Program-made: the position numbers and the translations under genes
Shown here: in pieces, positions 26,196-34,624 of the stretch
Numbering within the stretch: position 1 is the stretch's first letter
How the letters are laid out: each line of letters begins with the position of its first letter
Notes under the pieces: model-generated
Databases searched by the model: none
What the model was told of the DNA's origin: nothing
What the model saw: only the letters and a program-made list of their open reading frames with translations
Origin: JBBRXJ01 sp038248505
GTDB lineage: Bacteria; Bacteroidota; Bacteroidia; Bacteroidales; JBBRXJ01
Assembly (NCBI GenBank): GCA_038248505.1
Contig: JBBRXJ010000022.1
Span: 1 to 40,891 of the forward strand
Direction: 5' to 3'
Length of the DNA: 40,891 nucleotides

Positions 26196-27326
26196 ATGAC
26201 ATTTACAGAATTACAATTAATCAAACCATTACTTTCCGCGCTTGATAAAAAGGGCTACACAGCCCCCTCTCCTATACAAGAAAAAAGTATACCTTACATT
26301 TTATCGGGAAAAGACATTTTTGGTTGTGCCCAAACAGGTACAGGTAAAACCGCCGCATTTGCACTACCCATATTGCAATTGTTAGAAATAAATAAACGCC
26401 CAAATTCACGCAAAGACATAAAAGCCTTAGTAATTGCACCAACACGAGAATTAGCGACACAAATCAGTGATAGTTTTAGAGAATATGGTAGCAATCTAGG
26501 ATTTAGCCAAGCTTTAATATATGGTGGGGTATCACAATTTCACCAAGTTGCAGCACTTAAAAAAGGCGTAGATATATTAATTGCTACCCCTGGTCGCTTG
26601 CTCGATTTAATGCAACAAGGATATATTTCACTAAATAAAGTTGAATTTTTTGTATTAGACGAAGCTGATAGAATGTTGGATATGGGCTTTATTCATGATA
26701 TTAAAAAGGTAATAGCACAGATACCCGTAAAGAGACAGACCCTATTTTTCTCAGCAACGGTAGCTCCAGAGATTATGAAATTGGCAAATACTATTCTAAA
26801 AAATCCAATTAGTGTTGCTGTTACTCCTGTTTCATCGCCTGCTACTTTAATTAAGCAATCGGTATACTATGTTGATAAAACAGACAAGAATGCATTATTA
26901 AAGCATATATTAAAAACAAATAATATTGAGCATTCTTTAATTTTCACTAAAACAAAACGAGGAGCCGATAGAGTTGCAAAACATCTTAACGCATCCAATA
27001 TTATAGCAGAAGCCATTCACGGAAATAAGTCTCAAAATGCTCGCGAACGTGCTTTGAAAGGCTTTAAAGACAGAAGCATTGATGTGTTGGTTGCAACAGA
27101 TATTGCATCAAGAGGGATTGATGTAAAACAACTAAGCCACGTAATAAATTACGAAATACCTGAACAAGCAGAAACCTATGTTCACCGAATTGGAAGAACT
27201 GGTAGAGCAGGTGAAAATGGTGTTGCTATTTCATTATGCAGTAAAGATGAAGTAGGCTATTTTAAAGGTATTCAGAAACTAATTAAGAAAAATATAGATG
27301 TTGTTCAAAAACATCCTTATTTATAA
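26196..27326 (+). CDS. DEAD-box ATP-dependent RNA helicase (RhlE-like)
   Basis: The 376-residue protein is a minimal two-RecA-domain helicase: Q motif (SPIQ), motif I AQTGTGKT (45-52), Ia PTRELA, GG, TPGR, motif II DEAD (155-158), motif III SAT (185-187), IV LIFTKTKRGAD, V ATDIASRGIDV and VI HRIGRTGRAG. It ends soon after motif VI without the basic C-terminal tail of many RhlE proteins. It remodels RNA and ribosomal precursors using ATP in the cytoplasm. It is 67 bp upstream of a cold-shock protein gene on the same strand. That pairing suggests a role in RNA structure at low temperature. Confidence 0.94.
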   Translation: MTFTELQLIKPLLSALDKKGYTAPSPIQEKSIPYILSGKDIFGCAQTGTGKTAAFALPILQLLEINKRPNSRKDIKALVIAPTRELATQISDSFREYGSNLGFSQALIYGGVSQFHQVAALKKGVDILIATPGRLLDLMQQGYISLNKVEFFVLDEADRMLDMGFIHDIKKVIAQIPVKRQTLFFSATVAPEIMKLANTILKNPISVAVTPVSSPATLIKQSVYYVDKTDKNALLKHILKTNNIEHSLIFTKTKRGADRVAKHLNASNIIAEAIHGNKSQNARERALKGFKDRSIDVLVATDIASRGIDVKQLSHVINYEIPEQAETYVHRIGRTGRAGENGVAISLCSKDEVGYFKGIQKLIKKNIDVVQKHPYL

Positions 27327-27393
27327 AGCCTTTATTGCTTTTGCAAAAGAGCGATAGAAATAAACAAAATATATAATTTAATTAATTAACACA

Positions 27394-27582
27394 ATGAAAA
27401 ACGGAGTAGTAAAATTTTACAATGAAGCTAAAGGCTTCGGATTTATTAAAGAAGACAATGGTGCTGAAATCTTTGTTCATGCATCAGGTTTAAAAGAAGA
27501 AATTCGCGAAAACGACGCTGTCGTATTTGATGTGCAAGAAGGCAAAAAAGGTTTAAACGCTGTTAACGTTAAGTTAGCATAA
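27394..27582 (+). CDS. Cold-shock domain protein
   Basis: This 62-residue single cold-shock domain begins MKNGVVKFYNEAKGFGFI. It has RNP1 (KGFGFI) and RNP2 (EIFVHAS), the aromatic faces that bind single-stranded RNA and DNA. The length is the short form typical of Bacteroidota. It acts as an RNA chaperone, preventing secondary structure. The 67-bp gap after the helicase contains the palindrome CTTTTGCAAAAG (27338-27349), which could be regulatory. A terminator follows at 27653. Confidence 0.95.
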   Translation: MKNGVVKFYNEAKGFGFIKEDNGAEIFVHASGLKEEIRENDAVVFDVQEGKKGLNAVNVKLA

Positions 27583-27652
27583 TTTAAAACACTTTACTAT
27601 TGGCTTTATGCCCATAAGCACAAAAAATATTTAATAGATATTTAATTTATAG

Positions 27653-27678
27653 AAAATCCCCTTTTTAGGGGATTTTTT
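27653..27678. terminator. Bidirectional intrinsic terminator
   Basis: AAAATCCCC (27653-27661) and GGGGATTTT (27668-27676) form a 9-bp stem with a 6-base loop. T-runs lie on both strands. It lies 70 bp after the cold-shock gene and 45 bp after the convergent lipoprotein gene, so it can serve both. Confidence 0.88.
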
Positions 27679-27723
27679 ATTTAGCCAAAAACACCTCACA
27701 AACTTTGTTTTGTCGCTGATGAA

Positions 27724-28884
27724 TTACTGAATCATCCCTTTATTACACCATATTATATCCTTGGACATTTGTTTTAGTATCTGATTGGCTTGCATTATCA
27801 TATCTGGATTCGAAGGAAAAGGCAAAGGTTTATTGCCAAGTAATTTTTTTGTTTCGGGTTTAAGTGCATTTAAGTCACCAAAAGCATTAGCGGAGTGGTT
27901 TTCAAATACCCACTCTGCTGAGATTGGATCAGTTTTTATCAATTGCTTGGTTCGATTATCAAAATAATCAAGTGTTCCGCTAATCATGGCACGCTTCATT
28001 TGATGCACTTGTATCACTTTACAAGTAATAATTTTAATGACAGGTATTTTTATGTCATTACCAGCAGTATCTCTCATCACATTGCCTTTGGAATCTAATT
28101 TGTATTTAAACCCGTCTTCAATTTCTCGTTCTTCAGTGTGCGATTCTTCATTTACTTGTTCGGGTGAAACAAATATATTGTTGAGATTAAGATAAATCGT
28201 ATAATCATAGTAAAGGGCTGAATTTGATTTGGTATCATAATTTAGCCATTGTCCATTCAATTCTTTAAGGCTAATCTTTAATAATTCCTCTTCAAATCCT
28301 TGGGGAATAATCATTTTGGTATTATTAAGCATTTTAAAAAGCACATTATTGGTGCCTAAAAATTGAGCCTCTTGCAAACGAGCATCAACATCTTTATAAT
28401 CGCTGTATAGTTGCTTCACACGCTTTAACTCATAAAAAGCATCACGAGCACTATTTCGGTCTTTACGCTTCAATAAATCAATTGCATGGGTATAGAAATA
28501 TTCTGCCGCTTTCTTTTTCGCATCCAATAATTCACGATCGTAATTTTTTTCAATAAAGCCAATAGAATTTAAGACATTATCAGGCAATGTTTTCACTAAT
28601 TGTTGACGATCTTTAAGATTTGCATATCGGTTAAAAATTTGATCCCATACATTGTCATCCCCACTCGTTTTTAAAAAATCAATACGATCTTTATCAACCT
28701 GGTTTGCTTTAGGGAAGGCCTGTTTAAGTACATCCAATTCTTTAATATTAGATGGATTTTTGCGTAATTTTTTTACAGCCATATTAATTGCTGCATCATA
28801 CTGAGCACGTTCAAGATATTTTTTTGATGAAGCACAGCCAGCTATTAATAGAGCTGATAATAGAAGAATGATGAGTTTTTTCAT
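27724..28884 (-). CDS. Helical-repeat lipoprotein of unknown function
   Basis: I choose the ATG at 28884 (MKKLIILLLSALLIAGC, 386 residues); the 12 codons before it belong partly to the adjacent MITE end. The lipobox IAGC gives Cys17 as the lipidated residue. The N-terminal half (20-190) looks like TPR-type helices (YLERAQYDAAINMAVKKL; AAEYFYTHAIDLLKRKDR). The C-terminal half is beta-rich (LYYDYTIYLNLNNIFVSPE, then ITCKVIQVHQMKRAMISG). I do not recognise a named family. Probably it is anchored in a membrane and faces the periplasm. Confidence 0.75.
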   Translation of the reverse strand: MKKLIILLLSALLIAGCASSKKYLERAQYDAAINMAVKKLRKNPSNIKELDVLKQAFPKANQVDKDRIDFLKTSGDDNVWDQIFNRYANLKDRQQLVKTLPDNVLNSIGFIEKNYDRELLDAKKKAAEYFYTHAIDLLKRKDRNSARDAFYELKRVKQLYSDYKDVDARLQEAQFLGTNNVLFKMLNNTKMIIPQGFEEELLKISLKELNGQWLNYDTKSNSALYYDYTIYLNLNNIFVSPEQVNEESHTEEREIEDGFKYKLDSKGNVMRDTAGNDIKIPVIKIITCKVIQVHQMKRAMISGTLDYFDNRTKQLIKTDPISAEWVFENHSANAFGDLNALKPETKKLLGNKPLPFPSNPDMIMQANQILKQMSKDIIWCNKGMIQ

Positions 28885-28910
28885 ACGTATATAATTATTT
28901 TTTATAGGTA

Positions 28911-29125
28911 GATTCTGCATAATTGAACACCACTTAGATATTTACTAATTTTAAATAAAACCAAACCTCTCATATTTCAATGAAAGCTGGACGCTGAGGT
29001 GTCACATTGAGCTTTTCGCCGCGGCGAAGAAATGCTCGTAAATAAAGACTTTACAAAACTGGGTGCCTCAGCCACCTTCTTTAGTATTTTTAGTATGATA
29101 TTTTTCTTTGGTACATCATTATGCA
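28911..29125. mobile_element. MITE-like element, copy 2 (core inverted relative to copy 1)
   Basis: The left arm GATTCTGCATAATTGAACAC and the following CACTTAGATATTTACT match copy 1 almost base for base. The right arm (CAGCCACCT, TCTTTGGTACATCATTATGCA) also matches in the same orientation. The block between GACGCTGAG and CAGCCACC (about 28999-29067) is inverted relative to copy 1, except that its AAATAAAG-N-CTTTACAAAAC segment keeps the copy-1 orientation. The core palindrome TTCGCCGCGGCGAA is perfect here. The right end abuts the proS stop codon, and the left end is 27 bp from the lipoprotein start. Confidence 0.75.
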
Positions 29126-30601
29126 TTAATATGATTGGGCAAAAACTACACGTCGTTTTGATGGTTTACCCGTTACCATACACTTGCCATCTTCATTAGG
29201 AGCATCAAATGGAATACAACGAACAGTTGCTTTGGTTTCTTCTTTAATAAGAGCTTCCGTTTCTTTAGTGCCATCCCAGTGAGCCATTATAAAGCCACCT
29301 TTTTCGTTTAAGATTTTTTTAAAATCATCATAGGTATCAACGGAATTTGTATTTTCTGATCGGAATTTTAATGCTTTATTAAAAATATTTTGTTGTATTT
29401 CTTCAAGAAGTTTTGCAATGGTTTTAACAATATCAGCTTTGTTAACGATCATTTTTTCTAATGTATCTCGTCGAGCAAGCTCTATGGTTCCTTTTTCGAG
29501 GTCACGTGGGCCAATAGCTAAACGAATAGGAACTCCTTGTAATTCATATTGGGCAAATTTCCAACCAGGAGACTGAGTATCGCGATCATCAAATTTTACA
29601 GAAATATTTTGTGCAAGTAATTCCTTTTTAATTTCATTTACAAGAGCTGTAATTGCCTCTAATTGCTCAGCAGTTTTAAAAATAGGCACAATGGCCACTT
29701 GAATAGGAGCTAATTTAGGAGGCAAAACCAAACCATGATCATCAGAATGTGCCATAATAAGCGCTCCAATTAATCGTGTTGATACGCCCCATGAACTGGC
29801 CCAAACATATTCCATTTGATTATTCTTACTTACAAATTGCACATCAAAAGCTTTTGCAAAATTCTGACCTAAAAAATGCGACGTACCCGATTGCAATGCT
29901 TTGCCATCTTGCATTATAGCCTCTATGGTATAGGTGTCAATAGCACCTGCAAAACGTTCACTCTCTGATTTAACTCCTCTAATAACAGGCATTGCCATCC
30001 AATTTTCTGCAAAATCTGCATACACATTGATCATTTTTGTTGTTTCATCTAATGCCTCTTCAGAAGTGGCATGAGCGGTATGACCTTCTTGCCACAAAAA
30101 CTCTGTCGTTCTTAAAAAAAGACGCGTACGCATCTCCCAACGTACCACATTGGCCCATTGATTTATAAGCAAGGGTAAATCGCGATAGCTTTGTATCCAA
30201 TTTTTATAGGTACTCCATATAATTGTTTCGGAAGTAGGGCGTACTATTAATTCTTCTTCCAACTTCGCATCTTTATCAACAATGATATTTTTACCTGTTT
30301 CGTCTGTTTTAAGACGATAGTGCGTAACTACAGCACATTCTTTAGCAAAACCCTCAACATGGCTGGCCTCTTTGCTTAAAAACGATTTTGGTATGAACAT
30401 TGGAAAATAGGCATTAACATGCCCTGTATCTTTAAACATCTTATCTAAAACATCACGCATTTTTTCCCATATAGCATATCCATAAGGTTTTATAACCATA
30501 CAACCACGTACTGCTGAGTTTTCAGCTAAATCGGCTTTAAGTACTATATCGTTGTACCACTGTGAATAATTTTCTTCTCTTGTTGTTAAAAATTTACCCA
30601 T
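29126..30601 (-). CDS. proS: Prolyl-tRNA synthetase (archaeal/eukaryal-type)
   Basis: ProS charges tRNA-Pro with proline. I choose the ATG at 30601 (MGKFLTTREENYSQWYND, 491 residues). Class II motifs are visible: motif 1 near AVRGCMVIKPYGYAIWE, the proline-binding RPTSETII, motif 2 RWEMRTRLFLRTTEFLWQEG, and motif 3 in the LIGALIMAHSDDHGLVLPP block. The anticodon-binding domain begins about residue 300 (IQVAIVPIF), and a C-terminal tail (AHWDGTKETEALIKEE, RCIPFD) is typical of the short type without the bacterial editing insertion. The stop codon touches the MITE end. It is divergent from the low-complexity gene at 30892. Confidence 0.95.
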   Translation of the reverse strand: MGKFLTTREENYSQWYNDIVLKADLAENSAVRGCMVIKPYGYAIWEKMRDVLDKMFKDTGHVNAYFPMFIPKSFLSKEASHVEGFAKECAVVTHYRLKTDETGKNIIVDKDAKLEEELIVRPTSETIIWSTYKNWIQSYRDLPLLINQWANVVRWEMRTRLFLRTTEFLWQEGHTAHATSEEALDETTKMINVYADFAENWMAMPVIRGVKSESERFAGAIDTYTIEAIMQDGKALQSGTSHFLGQNFAKAFDVQFVSKNNQMEYVWASSWGVSTRLIGALIMAHSDDHGLVLPPKLAPIQVAIVPIFKTAEQLEAITALVNEIKKELLAQNISVKFDDRDTQSPGWKFAQYELQGVPIRLAIGPRDLEKGTIELARRDTLEKMIVNKADIVKTIAKLLEEIQQNIFNKALKFRSENTNSVDTYDDFKKILNEKGGFIMAHWDGTKETEALIKEETKATVRCIPFDAPNEDGKCMVTGKPSKRRVVFAQSY

Positions 30602-30891
30602 AAATATTAATAGTTTAGCCTGTTGTAATGTCCAAAAAAAAGATAACTTTGAATTTATAATTGGCAAAAGTAAGTAAAAACTGTGGGCAATTTAAATGAT
30701 GTTGAGAAAAAACTAAAAAGGAATATAAGACTTTAGTAACTGAATTATATAACTTTATATTTATTAATTTAATTTCTCACCGCTTTTATCTTTCCTCATT
30801 TTATAAAATACATTGTAACAATTAAACTAAAGCCACGTTATATAGTCGAATTAATACCTGCAAAGATTAAAAACAATTAATAATCACTGCC

Positions 30892-32352
30892 ATGAAAAAG
30901 TTAGCAAACATCTTAGTAACAGTACTTCTTATCGGGATGATTAGTAGTACTAAGGGATTTTCACAGGATGATTTATATAATGCTCCTGTAAAAAGCAAAA
31001 AAGTTGCTCCCACAGCAGTCTCAAATACTGCAAGCCCAACAATAAACACAGCAACAGTTACAGATACGACTCAAAAGATTACTGGCTATATGAAATATCG
31101 TCAGTCATTAGAGCAAGGTGATGAGCAAAATACCAATGTTCAGGAAAAGAGCATGAGCAATACTAATAGTGGTAAGAATAATAGCAATATCTATAATAAT
31201 AATGTTAGCTCAAACAACGAATATGATCAAAATAACACCGAAAATACAAATCAAAATAATTATAATGAATCTGATCGGAGTACTGATGAAAATGGAAATA
31301 CTTATATAACCAACAATTATTATACGGAAGATAATGATGACTATTATTATTCACAACGTTTTAATCGTTTTAGAGGAAGTTATGTAAGTGTAGGATACTA
31401 TGATCCTTATTTTTACTCTCCTAGTTGGTATGGTGATTGGTGGGGTGGCGGTTATGGTTGGGGAGTTGGCTATTATGGTTATTCAAATTATGGTTGGGGA
31501 TATGGATACCCAGGTTACTCATACGGTTATTATGGATGGGGCAGCCCATATTATTATAGTGGGTATTATGGTGGATACTATGGATCATATTATAATGGTT
31601 ATTATGGCGGACATCATGGATACCATGGTTCAAATTGGGGTGGTTCTAACGGGTATTATCATTCTAACAACGCCTATAATGGCTCAAGTAATTATGGACG
31701 ACGCAGAGATATAACCAGTGGCTCAGGCTATTCAACAGGACGTACTGGTTCAGGTTATAATACAACAGGAAATAGTACCAGCGGACGACGCACAACAACA
31801 AGTGGTTCCAACTATAATAATGGAACGAGCAATTCAGGAAGAACAAATAACAGTGGTTATTCGGGCACATCAACACGTCGCACAACTAGCGGAACAAGCA
31901 GTGGTAGTGGCTATAATACAACACGTCCATCGGGTAGTTCTGGAACTGGGACATCGGGCAGCGGAGCACGCCGCAGCTATAGTAGTACAGGAAGTTCAAC
32001 AAGCGGATACAGCTCTGGCAGTAGTAACGGATCTTCAACAGGTAGTAGTTCATCTGGTTCGACGGCACGCCGCACATATAGTTCAGGCAGCAGTGGCTCA
32101 TCAACAGGAAGAGGTTACTCTAATGGTTCCTCACGATCAAGTAGTGGTAGTTCAAATAGTGGTTACTCTTCAGGAAGCTCATCACGTCGTACAACTAGCA
32201 GCGGAAGTTCAAGCGGCTCAAGCAGTGGATATAGTGGTGGCTCATCAAGAAGTTCTGGTGGCAGTTCAAATAGCGGATATAGTGGTGGTTCATCAAGCGG
32301 AGGATCGAGAAGTTCAGGTAGTAGCAGTGGTGGTGGTGGTGGTAGAAGGTAA
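30892..32352 (+). CDS. Exported Tyr/Gly/Ser-rich low-complexity protein
   Basis: The 486-residue protein has a signal peptide (about 1-25, ending KGFSQ), an Asn-rich stretch (85-125), and a Tyr/Gly/Trp-rich central block (165-260, with YYGGYYGSYYNGYYGG). The C-terminal 220 residues are almost entirely Ser, Gly and Thr with regular R-R pairs, ending SSGGGGGRR. No catalytic domain is visible. Such proteins are exported in Bacteroidota and probably form disordered surface or periplasmic material; that is inference. The start follows a normal cleavage-site spacing. It is followed after 43 bp by the OmpP1/FadL gene, with which it is probably co-transcribed. Confidence 0.8.
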   Translation: MKKLANILVTVLLIGMISSTKGFSQDDLYNAPVKSKKVAPTAVSNTASPTINTATVTDTTQKITGYMKYRQSLEQGDEQNTNVQEKSMSNTNSGKNNSNIYNNNVSSNNEYDQNNTENTNQNNYNESDRSTDENGNTYITNNYYTEDNDDYYYSQRFNRFRGSYVSVGYYDPYFYSPSWYGDWWGGGYGWGVGYYGYSNYGWGYGYPGYSYGYYGWGSPYYYSGYYGGYYGSYYNGYYGGHHGYHGSNWGGSNGYYHSNNAYNGSSNYGRRRDITSGSGYSTGRTGSGYNTTGNSTSGRRTTTSGSNYNNGTSNSGRTNNSGYSGTSTRRTTSGTSSGSGYNTTRPSGSSGTGTSGSGARRSYSSTGSSTSGYSSGSSNGSSTGSSSSGSTARRTYSSGSSGSSTGRGYSNGSSRSSSGSSNSGYSSGSSSRRTTSSGSSSGSSSGYSGGSSRSSGGSSNSGYSGGSSSGGSRSSGSSSGGGGGRR

Positions 32353-32395
32353 TTTATTAAAAAGCTAAAAGGGAAAATATATAAATAAAATAAAC

Positions 32396-33853
32396 ATGAA
32401 AAACAAGATCTTTTTTATATTGATGATACTAAGTGGCGTTTCAGTATTTGGACAGAATACAGAAGATGCTGCCCGATACTCACAAGATATTGTAAGCGGA
32501 ACCGCTCGGTTCTCAGCAATGGGTGGTTCTTTTGGTGCCATTGGAGGAGATTTCTCATCGCTCAGTACAAACCCTGCAGGTATTGGAGTGTATTCTAAAT
32601 CAGAATTTAGTTTAAGTCCTAACTTCACCAGCTCAAAAACAAATTCAAAATTCCTAGGCCAATCAACGGAAGATTATAAATACAATATTGGATTAGGGAA
32701 TCTCGGATCTGTTTTTACATATAACACAGGAAATACAGACGGTTTAATAAGTCTAAGTTTTGCTTTTGGTTACAATAAAACCATGAATTATAATCGCAAT
32801 ATCATTATAAACGGAACGAATCCGAATAATGGTTTGGCTGTTTATTTTTTAAATAATGTAGGAAACAAAGCACCAGAAGATCTTGATCCCTTTTACGAAG
32901 GACTTGCATTTGACTCCTACTTAATAGATCAGGATTCTTTAGGTTATTTTCCAAACATGGCATTGGGCCAAGACCAAAGAAAAACAATTACAAATGTAGG
33001 GTCAACAGGAAATTATCTTTTTGCCATTGGAGCAAATATGAATCATCAACTCTACATGGGAGCCACCATTGGCGTAAAAAGCATTTATTACAGCCGAGTA
33101 ATGAATCATACAGAATTATCAAATGACAATGCTGATTATGTAAAAGAATTCAATTTTCATGAAGAACTTGAGACTTCCGGTATGGGCTTCGATTTAAAAT
33201 TAGGTGCAATTTATCGTCCGTTTGATTTTTTGAGAATAGGCGCAGCTTTTCACCTCCCTACTTATTATAGTATGGAAGATGAATTCTACAATACCATGAC
33301 ATCAACTTTAGCAGATAATACTCAATTAGATTTGAAACCAAGCTATAATGGAAATTCAGTTTCACGCCAAACATATACTTACAATTTAACAACACCCATG
33401 AAAGGATTATTTAGTGTTGCTTTAAAATACAAAAAACTAGGAGTCCTCAATATTGACTATGAATATGTTGATTATACGACTACCCGTTACAGAAATGGGC
33501 AAAACGGCTATGATTTTTATGATGAAAATCAAGATATTCAAGCAAATTTAAAAGCAGCAAACAACCTACGAGGTGGACTTGAAATAAGAATGAATGAAAC
33601 CCTTTTATTACGCGCTGGTTATGCATTATATGATAGTCCGTATAAATCAGGACATATAAATGCAGGAGCAAAAACATCCATTATATCAGGAGGTTTTGGT
33701 GTGAAATCTGAAAACATGTATTTTGATTTTGCCTATCGCCGCACTATAAGTGACGAGAAATTAATTTTATATCCAATGCCAACAAATGAACCTATTGCAA
33801 GTATTGCAAATATGCGCAGTGATATTATGGCAACTATAGGGTTTCGGTTTTAA
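32396..33853 (+). CDS. OmpP1/FadL-family outer-membrane protein
   Basis: The protein has 485 residues with a signal peptide (MKNKIFFILMILSGVSVFGQ). The mature start is typical: TARFSAMGGSFGAIGGDFSS, then LSTNPAGIGVYSKSEFSLSP. The rest alternates short beta strands, and the C-terminus ends in an aromatic residue (MATIGFRF), the outer-membrane insertion signal. FadL-type barrels pass hydrophobic compounds through the outer membrane; the substrate here is unknown. The gene overlaps the convergent wbqC end by 20 bp, and its terminator lies inside that gene (33950-33997). Confidence 0.92.
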   Translation: MKNKIFFILMILSGVSVFGQNTEDAARYSQDIVSGTARFSAMGGSFGAIGGDFSSLSTNPAGIGVYSKSEFSLSPNFTSSKTNSKFLGQSTEDYKYNIGLGNLGSVFTYNTGNTDGLISLSFAFGYNKTMNYNRNIIINGTNPNNGLAVYFLNNVGNKAPEDLDPFYEGLAFDSYLIDQDSLGYFPNMALGQDQRKTITNVGSTGNYLFAIGANMNHQLYMGATIGVKSIYYSRVMNHTELSNDNADYVKEFNFHEELETSGMGFDLKLGAIYRPFDFLRIGAAFHLPTYYSMEDEFYNTMTSTLADNTQLDLKPSYNGNSVSRQTYTYNLTTPMKGLFSVALKYKKLGVLNIDYEYVDYTTTRYRNGQNGYDFYDENQDIQANLKAANNLRGGLEIRMNETLLLRAGYALYDSPYKSGHINAGAKTSIISGGFGVKSENMYFDFAYRRTISDEKLILYPMPTNEPIASIANMRSDIMATIGFRF

Positions 33854-34487
33854 TACATGAACGAAGAACAGCTAAAGCATTAGGCCCTTCGTTAAATAAT
33901 AAATCAATTATACTTAGATTACTTAGGAAACCGTTTTTTTGAGAAAAACCCTGATAATACTTTATGGCAGTAAAGTTATTATCAGGTTTTTTTTTTTGTA
34001 ACTTAGGATGAATGGAATTTCGATAATCCATTGTTGAATTTGGTATATCGGTTTGATATGAATCTGTAAGTACTATCTCAGCCTGAATCTGCAATAAACC
34101 TATCGTTTCGTATAATACTTGTAGGTTCAAATCGAAAAGGAAAGAATGCTTTTTTTGGAAAATAAAAAATAAATCATCAATATAATAATCATAAAAGGGA
34201 GCCGATTTATATGCCGCTAAAATACTCTTTTGATGCAAGTGTTCCCATCGCGCATCACTATCAATTTTTACATCTCTAATTAATTGCTTTGAACTTCTGC
34301 CATGTTCAATAGGAATACTTAATACCAAGGCACCATTTGCTGCACCAATTAAACAACGGTTGCGGTAGGTTTGCTTGATATAATGCTCGTGTTGTTCAAT
34401 AATAGCAAATCCTGAAGCTAAGATCTTAGCATAATACGACAAAGGTGGCAAATATGCGGTTGAGAGTAATGGTGTTGATGCATTCAC
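33834..34487 (-). CDS. WbqC-like family protein
   Basis: The 217-residue protein has family landmarks: LLSTAYLPPLSYYAKIL at the start, then HEHYIKQTYRNRCLIGAANG, LVLSIPIEHGR and DARWEHLHQKSILAAYKSAP, and the C-terminal IKYYQGFSQKNGFLSNLSI with DLLFNEGP. The WbqC family is linked to polysaccharide or amino-sugar metabolism in other bacteria, but its reaction is not firmly known. The poly-Lys KLQKKKPDNNF is coded by the T-run of the porin terminator on the other strand. It is downstream of sufB on the same strand (137-bp gap), without an obvious functional link. Confidence 0.88.
   Translation of the reverse strand: MNASTPLLSTAYLPPLSYYAKILASGFAIIEQHEHYIKQTYRNRCLIGAANGALVLSIPIEHGRSSKQLIRDVKIDSDARWEHLHQKSILAAYKSAPFYDYYIDDLFFIFQKKHSFLFDLNLQVLYETIGLLQIQAEIVLTDSYQTDIPNSTMDYRNSIHPKLQKKKPDNNFTAIKYYQGFSQKNGFLSNLSIIDLLFNEGPNALAVLRSCIKTETL
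33950..33997 (+). terminator. Strong intrinsic terminator of the OmpP1 gene, inside wbqC
   Basis: CCTGATAATACTTTA (33950-33964) pairs with TAAAGTTATTATCAGG (33971-33986), one bulged base, with the 6-base loop TGGCAG. Eleven T residues follow on the plus strand. It lies 97 bp beyond the OmpP1 stop and entirely within the wbqC coding sequence, where it encodes PDNNFTAIKYYQG. Confidence 0.85.
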
Positions 34488-34624
34488 TTTTTTTTGGCTT
34501 TAATGAGTGCAATTTAGTGAAATGTTGTTCACCTAGGCGGAGTTAAATCTTAAATTACAAATCATAAATCGTTGAAAAATTGGCCACGTCAGATATTTAT
34601 TATCACCGCAGCTATCAACATTTC

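Noticed and set aside
31400..32368. Long alternative frames (104 and 216 codons) inside the Ser/Gly/Tyr-rich gene
   Set aside because: They arise because the repetitive codons contain few stops in other frames. Their translations (runs of Val, Gln, Ala or Met, Ile) lack a signal or any domain.
32986..33000. TTACA-AA-TGTAG near-match of the dyad motif
   Set aside because: It lies inside the OmpP1 coding sequence with one mismatch and no neighbours, so chance is the simplest explanation.
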